A stretch of 6,324 bases of DNA from an uncultured Alphaproteobacteria bacterium. GTDB lineage: Bacteria; Pseudomonadota; Alphaproteobacteria; Rhizobiales; Aestuariivirgaceae. Below, one piece after another: positions 1 to 5,032 of the stretch (its first letter is position 1; each line of letters starts with the position of its first letter). Below the pieces are notes generated by a model, which worked only from the letters and a program-made list of their open reading frames with translations, was not told where the DNA came from and did no database searches. A program made the translations under genes and the position numbers. The DNA lies in contig CALMLK010000337.1 of NCBI GenBank assembly GCA_937868035.1, forward strand, positions 1 through 6,324, in the 5' to 3' direction.

Positions 1-307
1 CGAGGTAGAGGCCGACGTTGAAGGCCATCAGCGGGCCGACGATGTGCTTGGCCTGCGTGAACTGGCCGCCGGCGGCAGCGACCGTCGAGGTCACTTCCGA
101 GTCGATCATGGCGACGCAGGTGTAGAGCAGGCCTGCGAACCAGCAGGCAATCAGTGCTGCGTAGGCGCCGCCCTTGCCGACGCCGAAGTTCCAGCCCATG
201 TATTCGCCGACGAGCACGATGCCGACACCCAGCGCCCAGACGTGGGCCGGGCCGAGAACGCGCAGAAGACTGATCTTCTCGATTTTTTCTGTTGTTGCGT
301 TTGACAT
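1..307 (-). CDS. APC-superfamily permease, ethanolamine-permease-like (N-terminal part)
   Basis: The first 102 residues of an integral membrane transporter are visible; the rest lies beyond the left edge. The start is the ATG at 307-305, reading MSNATTEKIEKISLLRVLGP. It lies 11 bases after the stop of the preceding small gene, with only a weak GAGA-type ribosome site. Hydrophobic stretches cover about residues 22-38 (with VGEYMGWNFGVGKGG following), 49-67 and 89-102. The GEYxGWxxGxxxGG pattern at about 34-47 and the conserved S-E-V/T-x-AGG stretch near 70-81 resemble the ethanolamine transporter group of the amino acid/polyamine/organocation superfamily. The protein probably carries an amine or amino acid across the inner membrane by a cation- or proton-coupled mechanism. 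Next to an N-methylglutamate pathway operon, a methylated amine or a gamma-glutamyl product is a reasonable but unproven substrate. It is the last visible gene of the minus-strand operon. Confidence 0.85.
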   Translation of the reverse strand, partial: MSNATTEKIEKISLLRVLGPAHVWALGVGIVLVGEYMGWNFGVGKGGAYAALIACWFAGLLYTCVAMIDSEVTSTVAAAGGQFTQAKHIVGPLMAFNVGLYL

Positions 308-318
308 TGGTGCGTCTC

Positions 319-486
319 TCAGAGCTTGTGCTGTTCGGTCATGGCTTCGAGTTCACCTTCACGCGATGACGTGAGCACGTCTTCGGAATAGGTGGAGTCG
401 ATCTTGAACCAGTTGGCGACGATGAGAACCCCGAACATCGCGGAGAGGGCCCAGGCTGCGTATTCCAGATAATTCCAGATATCCAT
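319..486 (-). CDS. small single-pass membrane protein, 55 aa, unknown function
   Basis: This short gene reads MDIWNYLEYAAWALSAMFGV at its start and ends in EQHKL followed by TGA. The ATG at 486-484 has a good ribosome site: GGGG directly after the TAA of the upstream gene, with a 6-base spacer. There is one hydrophobic helix at about residues 10-27, then a polar acidic tail (about 28-55) that is probably cytoplasmic or periplasmic. It sits 10 bases after the 125-aa gene and 11 bases before the permease, so it is very likely co-transcribed and translationally linked with both. I do not recognise a family. Its size, single helix and position immediately before the permease suggest a small accessory subunit or stabiliser of that transporter, which is inference from context only. 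Confidence 0.72.
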   Translation of the reverse strand: MDIWNYLEYAAWALSAMFGVLIVANWFKIDSTYSEDVLTSSREGELEAMTEQHKL

Positions 487-496
487 GGCTGGCCCC

Positions 497-874
497 TTAT
501 CTCTTTGAACCGAATTTTTCGTCGATCACGTCGCGGTACTCCTTGGTGGAGAGGCGCACGACGATGACGAAGTAGCCGATCACCACCACGATCATGATCA
601 GAAGTTCGATGGTACTGAATGACCAGTAGTCATAACGGGCCGTGATCATGTCGCTGACGGCGGCCGGATCAGTGTAGCCGAGGGCATTCCATTTCTCGAC
701 CATCACAGGATTTTGGCCGAGCGATTCCCATGTGGGATTTTCGACGACGGCCGGTGTCTTCGCGCCGCCGGCCATGCCAAGCCAGAGTGGAATGTAGAGG
801 GCGCCGACGGTGAGCACGAGCAGCACGATCACGTCGATGATCTGGCTTTGGTTGGGAGGAGTGTATTTCGCCAT
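497..874 (-). CDS. small membrane protein with two helices, 125 aa, unknown function
   Basis: The chosen start is the ATG at 874-872 (MAKYTPPNQSQIIDVIVLLV), because a GAGGG ribosome site lies 10 bases upstream and overlaps the stop of the preceding gene. An in-frame ATG at 883 would leave only one base between that site and the start. Two hydrophobic helices are visible, at about residues 12-35 and 91-112. Between them is a polar loop of about 55 residues, rich in Pro, Asn and aromatic residues (NPTWESLGQNPVMVEKWNAL), which is likely exposed on one side of the membrane. The protein ends in a basic-rich tail (DEKFGSKR) and TAA. It lies 13 bases after the 95-aa gene and 10 bases before the 55-aa gene. 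I do not recognise the family. The context suggests a component or accessory factor of the adjacent permease. Confidence 0.78.
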   Translation of the reverse strand: MAKYTPPNQSQIIDVIVLLVLTVGALYIPLWLGMAGGAKTPAVVENPTWESLGQNPVMVEKWNALGYTDPAAVSDMITARYDYWSFSTIELLIMIVVVIGYFVIVVRLSTKEYRDVIDEKFGSKR

Positions 875-887
875 GTGCGTCATGCCC

Positions 888-1175
888 TCAATGATGGTGG
901 CCACGCATCTCGTCGAGATGCTTGATGTCGAGGCCGTAGATGAACTGCTTGTCTTCCTTGTAGTGGCGGACAAGCGTGCCAATGGAGGCTGTGTTGAACA
1001 GCAGCACCGCAGCACCGCCAATCATGAGCACGTAGCGCCAGGGTCCCTCGGGGGCGAGGTCCCAGGTTGCGTACATGACGAAGAGCACTGCAAACCAAAG
1101 TCCGGCGACGAAAGCCCACGCGATTTTCACATCACGGGAATACATCGCCTCAATTCTTGAATTGAGGTCAGACAT
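888..1175 (-). CDS. small membrane protein with two helices, 95 aa, unknown function
   Basis: This is the first gene of the minus-strand operon. The ATG at 1175-1173 is strongly supported by a GGGAGAGG ribosome site followed by five A residues. The N-terminus (MSDLNSRIEAMYSRDVKIAW) is polar. Two hydrophobic helices follow, at about residues 17-39 and 47-69, the latter including VLMIGGAAVLLFNTASI. The C-terminal third is charged and ends with three His residues (DEMRGHHH). The first codons contain a perfect 9+9 base inverted repeat (1148-1167) that may be an operator or a leader hairpin. The gene is transcribed divergently from the XRE-cupin regulator. The family is not recognised. It probably works with the 125-aa, 55-aa and permease proteins encoded just downstream. 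Confidence 0.82.
   Translation of the reverse strand: MSDLNSRIEAMYSRDVKIAWAFVAGLWFAVLFVMYATWDLAPEGPWRYVLMIGGAAVLLFNTASIGTLVRHYKEDKQFIYGLDIKHLDEMRGHHH
1148..1167. repeat. perfect 9-bp inverted repeat with 2-bp centre, operator-like
   Basis: The arms are CCTCAATTC and GAATTGAGG, separated by TT. The element overlaps codons 3-9 of the 95-aa membrane-protein gene, 5 bases inside its start codon. A perfect dyad of this length so close to the 5' end suggests either a repressor site that blocks early elongation or a leader hairpin affecting translation start. It could also be chance within coding sequence. The right arm shares GAATTG with the dyad upstream of mgsA. Confidence 0.45.
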
Positions 1176-1348
1176 TTTTTCCTCTCCCGCAGGCCTGCAG
1201 TTTTTCCCCGCATGTGCCGGCCCGCCCCTTGTGTTATTGTTTGCTACGGGGCAACTTTGTTGTCTGACAGGAAAACGCCGAACGTGCCTCTTGTCAAGCG
1301 GGCGGAAGTGAACAAAAAGCGCTGCACTGCAATATCGGTGATGAAGAT
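1176..1348. promoter_or_regulatory. divergent control region between the small-membrane-protein operon and the regulator gene
   Basis: This 173-base gap separates two genes read outward, so it must contain at least one promoter for each direction unless they start further inside. It contains a 10-base perfect palindrome, GCAGGCCTGC (1189-1198), just upstream of the minus-strand ribosome site. It also has a short dyad TGTCTGACA (1261-1269), and a TTGTCA (1291-1296) that could be a -35 box for the regulator but lacks a convincing -10 partner. I could not assign a sure promoter in either direction. No open frame here looks like a gene. Confidence 0.45.
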
Positions 1349-1963
1349 ATGGACGAATTTCAAAACCCGCACGCCGTCAACGCAAGCGATAACCGCTACT
1401 TAGAAGAAGCGATCGGACGCGAAGTGCGGCGTTACCGGGAAAAGTTGGGACTGACGATTTCCGAGCTTGCAAAGCAATCGGGACTGTCGGCCGGCATGTT
1501 GTCCAAGATCGAAAATGGCGCAACGTCACCTTCACTGGCCTCGTTGCAGGCCATCAGCAGGGCGTTGCAGATCCCGTTCACGGCACTGTTCCGGTCTTTC
1601 GAAGAGGTTCGTGACGCGACCTTCGTGAAGGCAGGGCAGGGACTCACCATCGAACGGCGCGGTACCCGGGCCGGCCACCAGTATCAGCTTCTCGGTCACA
1701 GCCCGCACGGACCGGTGATGGTCGAACCTTATCTCATCACGCTCACTCACGAGACTGACGTCTTTCCGACATTCCAGCATAGCGGGCTGGAGTTTCTTTA
1801 CATGATCGAAGGAAACGTCATTTATCGCCACGGCGACAAGACCTATGACATGCATCCGGGTGACGCGTTGTTCTTTGATGCGGAAGCGCCCCATGGTCCC
1901 GACGAGATGAAGAAGCTGCCGGCGCGGTATCTGTCGATCATCAGCTATCGCCGGGACGAATGA
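1349..1963 (+). CDS. XRE-family transcriptional regulator with C-terminal cupin domain
   Basis: A 204-residue DNA-binding regulator of the common HTH_3 plus cupin_2 architecture. Residues 22-80 form the helix-turn-helix domain: the pattern LGLTISELAKQSGLSAGMLS followed by KIENGATSPSL is diagnostic of XRE/Cro-type regulators. Residues about 125-200 form a small beta-barrel cupin, with H144 and E148 in the first motif, then HPGD (169-172) and H182 in the second. That gives a partly conserved metal or ligand site. The start at 1349 has only a weak GGTGAT-type ribosome site 6 bases upstream; no better in-frame start precedes it. Such proteins usually sense a small metabolite through the cupin. 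Its place between the divergent membrane-protein operon and mgsABC suggests it controls one or both and perhaps responds to an intermediate of methylamine or glutamate metabolism (inference). The stop is TGA, 99 bases before mgsA. Confidence 0.93.
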   Translation: MDEFQNPHAVNASDNRYLEEAIGREVRRYREKLGLTISELAKQSGLSAGMLSKIENGATSPSLASLQAISRALQIPFTALFRSFEEVRDATFVKAGQGLTIERRGTRAGHQYQLLGHSPHGPVMVEPYLITLTHETDVFPTFQHSGLEFLYMIEGNVIYRHGDKTYDMHPGDALFFDAEAPHGPDEMKKLPARYLSIISYRRDE

Positions 1964-1998
1964 ACCTATTCCTGACGTGAATAAATAGTTCCTGCTAG

Positions 1999-2026
1999 TT
2001 GACAGGGCGAATTGCCCTGATAGGCT
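1999..2026 (+). promoter_or_regulatory. putative sigma-70 promoter of mgsABC
   Basis: A perfect -35 hexamer TTGACA (1999-2004) is followed after 16 bases by TAGGCT (2021-2026), which matches three of six positions of the -10 consensus. Transcription would start near 2033, about 30 bases before mgsA. The call rests mainly on the -35 box and its position in the only sizeable gap upstream of mgsA. The -10 is poor, as expected of a regulated promoter. Confidence 0.5.
2003..2019. promoter_or_regulatory. operator-like inverted repeat inside the mgsA promoter
   Basis: The arms CAGGGC and GCCCTG are perfect complements around the 5-base centre GAATT. The dyad fills the space between the proposed -35 and -10 hexamers, the classic position for a repressor that blocks RNA polymerase. 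No T-run follows, so it is unlikely to be a terminator of the upstream regulator gene. The XRE-cupin protein encoded immediately upstream is the obvious candidate to bind it (inference). Confidence 0.45.
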
Positions 2027-2062
2027 GCATCCCAATCGCCACAGCGGAAGGGAGTTGCACCC

Positions 2063-2965
2063 ATGTGTGGAATTGTTGGACTTTACCTGAAAAATCAAAA
2101 GCTTCAGCCGAAGCTTGGGGCGATGTTCAAGCCCATGATCATCGAAATGACGAACCGCGGGCCGGACTCGGCTGGCGTCGCCGTCTACCGGAATCCGGTC
2201 AAGAAGAACGAGATCAAGTTCTCGCTTGCCCACGATGAATCCGACTACGACTGGAAGAAGGTCGACACCGGACTGGAACGCGCACTGAAGTGCGAGGCTT
2301 CGGTCAAGAAGATCGGCAATCACTGCATCCTCGTCACCACGGCGAAGGAAGACAAGGTGGTGAACTGGCTGAAGCACAATCACCCTGGCGTACGCATCGT
2401 GGGTTCGGGCCATACGATTGAAATCTTCAAGGAAACGGGCCTGCCCGAAAACGTTTACGACAAGTTTGAACTGGCTTCGGCCAAGGGCACGCACATCATC
2501 GGCCACACCCGCATGGCCACGGAAAGTGCCGTCACGACGGCGGGTTCGCATCCCTTTGCGACCGGTGCCGATCTTTGCCTCGTGCACAACGGTTCATTGT
2601 CCAACCACAACCGCCTGCGTGAGAACCTGCGCCGCGAGGGCATGGAATTCCAGACAGAGAACGATACGGAAGTTGCCGCTGCCTACATGACTTGGAAGCT
2701 GCGCAACGGCGCGTCGCTGAAGCAGGCGATGGAAGACGGCCTCAAGGACCTTGATGGCTTCTATACATTCCTCGTCGGCACGGCCGACGGCTTTGCCGTC
2801 GTGCGCGATCCCATCGCCTGCAAGCATGCGGTGATGGCGGAGACCGACGACTGGGTCGCCATGGCCACGGAGTGGCGGGCGATTGCACATCTTCCCGGTT
2901 CGGAAACGGCCCGGACCTGGGAACCCGAACCTGAAAAAGTCTACACATGGGGTGGCCACGCATGA
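2063..2965 (+). CDS. mgsA: N-methylglutamate synthase subunit A, class II glutamine amidotransferase domain (GlxB-like)
   Basis: A 300-residue protein beginning MCGIVGLYL, so Cys2 becomes the N-terminal nucleophile after Met removal, as in class II (Ntn-type) amidotransferases. Other hallmarks are NRGPDSAG (31-38), HTRMAT (148-153), HPF (163-165), HNGSLSN (175-181) and NDTE (200-203). A segment of roughly 70 extra residues between RGPDS and HTR separates it from the compact domain of GltB and fits the GlxB/MgsA group. A GGAAGGGAG ribosome site lies just upstream. In the NMG pathway this subunit would handle the amide donor (gamma-glutamylmethylamide or glutamine) and pass the methylamine or ammonia to the MgsC active site. 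The stop codon overlaps the start of mgsB by four bases (ATGA), so translation is coupled. The alternative is GlxB of a rhizobial glxBCD-glnT cluster; sequence alone does not separate them fully. Confidence 0.88.
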   Translation: MCGIVGLYLKNQKLQPKLGAMFKPMIIEMTNRGPDSAGVAVYRNPVKKNEIKFSLAHDESDYDWKKVDTGLERALKCEASVKKIGNHCILVTTAKEDKVVNWLKHNHPGVRIVGSGHTIEIFKETGLPENVYDKFELASAKGTHIIGHTRMATESAVTTAGSHPFATGADLCLVHNGSLSNHNRLRENLRREGMEFQTENDTEVAAAYMTWKLRNGASLKQAMEDGLKDLDGFYTFLVGTADGFAVVRDPIACKHAVMAETDDWVAMATEWRAIAHLPGSETARTWEPEPEKVYTWGGHA

Positions 2966-3645
2966 GCGAAATCGACCTGAAGAAAGAAGGAGTGACGGGC
3001 GTCAACCAGCGCCTCTACAAACTCCCGAAGGACACCAATGACCGTCATTGGATCATCCGCAACCCGATGGGACAACATGCCATCGCCTGTGGACTTGATG
3101 CGCCACTGACGGTGGAAATCCAGGGCCATGTGGGCTTCTATTGTGGCGGCATGAACAAGCACGCCGACATCATCATTCATGGCCATGCGGGTGTCGGCGT
3201 TGCTGAAAACCTGATGTCGGGCACTGTGTGGGTGAAGGGCAATGCCTCGGAATCCGCCGGTGCCACGGCGAACGGCGGATTGCTCGTCATCGACGGCGAT
3301 GCCTCGTCCCGCTGCGGCATTTCCATGAAGGGTGTGGATATCGTCGTCGGCGGTTCCATCGGCCACATGTCGGCCTTCATGGCGCAGCGCGGCAACCTTG
3401 TTGTCTGTGGCGACGCGGGCGATGCCCTGGGGGACTCGATCTACGAAGCGCGCCTCTACGTGAAAGGCAAGGTCACGAGTCTCGGCTCTGACTGCATCGA
3501 GAAGGAGATGCGCGCCGAGCACCTGGAGGATCTCGCGAAACTTCTGGAGCGCGCCAAGCGCAAGGACCGGCCGCAGGATTTCCGCCGCTATGGGTCAGCC
3601 CGCAAACTCTACAATTTCAACGTCGACCACGCCGACGCCTACTGA
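2962..3645 (+). CDS. mgsB: N-methylglutamate synthase subunit B, GXGXG-repeat domain (GlxC-like)
   Basis: A 227-residue protein matching the C-terminal GXGXG beta-helix domain of the glutamate synthase large subunit, here as a separate polypeptide. I chose the ATG at 2962 (MSEIDLKKEG) over the one at 2947 because it overlaps the mgsA stop as ATGA and has GGTGG six bases upstream. Residues about 55-170 show the repeating glycine-rich strands: GHVGFYCGG, GHAGVGVAENLMSGTVWVKG, GGLLVIDGDASSRCGISMKG, and GNLVVCGDAGDALGDSIYEA. The last third (about 180-227) is charged and probably helical. This domain is mainly structural, positioning the amidotransferase and FMN domains so that the amine group can pass between them. 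The gene ends 8 bases before mgsC. GlxC is the alternative name. Confidence 0.88.
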   Translation: MSEIDLKKEGVTGVNQRLYKLPKDTNDRHWIIRNPMGQHAIACGLDAPLTVEIQGHVGFYCGGMNKHADIIIHGHAGVGVAENLMSGTVWVKGNASESAGATANGGLLVIDGDASSRCGISMKGVDIVVGGSIGHMSAFMAQRGNLVVCGDAGDALGDSIYEARLYVKGKVTSLGSDCIEKEMRAEHLEDLAKLLERAKRKDRPQDFRRYGSARKLYNFNVDHADAY

Positions 3646-3653
3646 GGTCTTTC

Positions 3654-4982
3654 ATGGACAGCAACATTCCACGCACCTTGCCGCGCAAATCGGCGACGTT
3701 CGACGATTATACGCTTTCGGAAATCCGTCGCGCCGCGACGACAGGCATCTACGATATCCGCGGTGCGGGCGCCAAGCGCCGGCTCCCGCATTTCGATGAC
3801 CTCCTGTTCCTCGGTGCATCGATTTCGCGTTATCCGCTGGAAGGTTACCGCGAGAAGTGCGGCACGGACGTGGTCCTCGGCACGCGTTTTGCCAAGAAGC
3901 CGATTGAGCTGAAGATCCCGATCACCATCGCGGGCATGAGCTTCGGCTCGCTCTCGGCGCAAGCGAAGGAAGCCCTGGGGCGCGGCGCCTCGATGGCGGG
4001 CACATCGACCACGACGGGCGACGGCGGCATGACGCCGGAAGAACGTGGCCAGTCCAAACATCTGGTCTACCAATACCTGCCGTCGCGCTACGGCATGAAC
4101 CCGGACGATCTTCGCAAGGCGGATGCCATCGAAGTCGTGGTGGGGCAGGGAGCCAAGCCCGGTGGTGGTGGCATGCTGCTCGGCCAGAAGATTTCGGATC
4201 GCGTGGCGCAGATGCGTTGCCTGCCGAAAGGCATCGACCAGCGCTCGGCTTGCCGTCATCCTGACTGGACGGGACCGGACGACCTTGAAATCAAGATTCA
4301 CGAGTTGCGTGAAATCACCTCCTGGGAAAAGCCGATCTACGTGAAGGTCGGTGGCACGCGTCCCTATTATGACGTGGCGCTGGCCGTGAAGTCCGGCGCC
4401 GACGTTGTCGTCCTGGACGGCATGCAGGGCGGCACGGCCGCCACGCAGGAAGTGTTCATCGAACATGTGGGCCTGCCGACGCTTGCCTGTCTCCGCCCCG
4501 CGGTGAAGGCGCTGCAGGATCTCGGCATGCATCGCAAGGTGCAGCTCATTATCTCCGGCGGCATTCGCAACGGAGCCGACGTGGCGAAGGCGCTGGCACT
4601 TGGTGCCGATGCCGTTGCCATCGGCACGGCTGCACTGGTGGCACTGGGCGACAATGATCCGCATCTTGAGGAGGAGTACAAGGCGCTGGGAACGACGGCT
4701 GGTGCCTACGACGACTGGCACGAAGGCCGTGACCCGGCGGGCATCACCACGCAAGATCCTGATCTGGCCAAGCGCCTGGATCCGGTGAAGGCGGGGCGGC
4801 GTCTCTCCAACTACCTCAAGGTCATGACGCTTGAAGCGCAAACCGTGGCCCGCGCCTGCGGCAAGAGCCACTTGCACAATCTGGAGCCGGAAGACCTCTG
4901 CGCGCTGACGGTGGAAGCCGCGGCGATGGCGGGCGTACCTCTCGCCGGCACAAGCTGGATACCGGGCCGCGGCGGATACTGA
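3654..4982 (+). CDS. mgsC: N-methylglutamate synthase subunit C, FMN-binding glutamate-synthase domain (GlxD-like)
   Basis: A 442-residue catalytic subunit homologous to the central FMN domain of glutamate synthase; it would form N-methylglutamate from 2-oxoglutarate and the amine released by MgsA. The ribosome site GAGG overlaps the mgsB stop and lies 6 bases before the ATG. Visible signatures are AGMSFGSLSAQAKEALGRGA (93-112), TSTTTGDGGM (117-126), the glycine-rich GQGAKPGGGGMLLGQK (164-179), KVGGTRPYYD (231-240), DGMQGGTAAT (255-264), and SGGIRNG (301-307) with AIGTAA (322-327) for FMN phosphate binding. The cysteine cluster that holds [3Fe-4S] in GltB after this last motif is absent; the region instead reads LGDNDPHLEEEYKALGTTAG. 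I believe that is usual for this stand-alone family. The C-terminus (AGTSWIPGRGGY) is typical. A strong hairpin covers the stop codon. Confidence 0.9.
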   Translation: MDSNIPRTLPRKSATFDDYTLSEIRRAATTGIYDIRGAGAKRRLPHFDDLLFLGASISRYPLEGYREKCGTDVVLGTRFAKKPIELKIPITIAGMSFGSLSAQAKEALGRGASMAGTSTTTGDGGMTPEERGQSKHLVYQYLPSRYGMNPDDLRKADAIEVVVGQGAKPGGGGMLLGQKISDRVAQMRCLPKGIDQRSACRHPDWTGPDDLEIKIHELREITSWEKPIYVKVGGTRPYYDVALAVKSGADVVVLDGMQGGTAATQEVFIEHVGLPTLACLRPAVKALQDLGMHRKVQLIISGGIRNGADVAKALALGADAVAIGTAALVALGDNDPHLEEEYKALGTTAGAYDDWHEGRDPAGITTQDPDLAKRLDPVKAGRRLSNYLKVMTLEAQTVARACGKSHLHNLEPEDLCALTVEAAAMAGVPLAGTSWIPGRGGY

Positions 4983-4991
4983 TCCGCCGCG
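4968..4991 (+). other. strong GC-rich hairpin across the mgsC stop codon
   Basis: The arms CGCGGCGGAT (4968-4977) and ATCCGCCGCG (4982-4991) are perfectly complementary over 10 base pairs around the loop ACTG. The mgsC TGA straddles the loop and right arm. On the plus strand an A-rich, T-free stretch follows, so it does not look like an intrinsic terminator. More likely it acts as an mRNA stabiliser, processing site or partial attenuator between the mgsABC part and gmaS. Confidence 0.6.
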
Positions 4992-5032
4992 CCACACACA
5001 AAAACAAAAAATCATAGGGAATGGAGACACAC

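Noticed and set aside
497..1021. Longer 174-residue version of the 125-aa membrane protein starting at 1021
   Set aside because: The extra 46 residues overlap the well-supported 95-aa gene in another frame and are Ser/Thr/Cys-rich low-complexity. The GAGGG site fits the ATG at 874.
1189..1198. GCAGGCCTGC palindrome as a specific operator
   Set aside because: A 10-base GC-rich palindrome is common by chance in such DNA, so it is mentioned only within the control-region entry.
1532..2587. Minus-strand open frame of 351 codons spanning the regulator 3' end, the promoter region and mgsA
   Set aside because: It crosses two well-supported genes and their control region, and its translation shows no family pattern.
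4968..4991. Hairpin as an intrinsic terminator ending the mgsABC transcript
   Set aside because: No T-run follows on the plus strand; the next bases are C/A-rich. On the minus strand there is no converging gene and no T-run either.
3639..5030. Long minus-strand open frame of 463 codons opposite mgsC
   Set aside because: It lies antisense to a gene with clear family motifs. Its translation is rich in Arg, His and Ala with no recognisable domain, as expected from the mirror of GC-rich codons.
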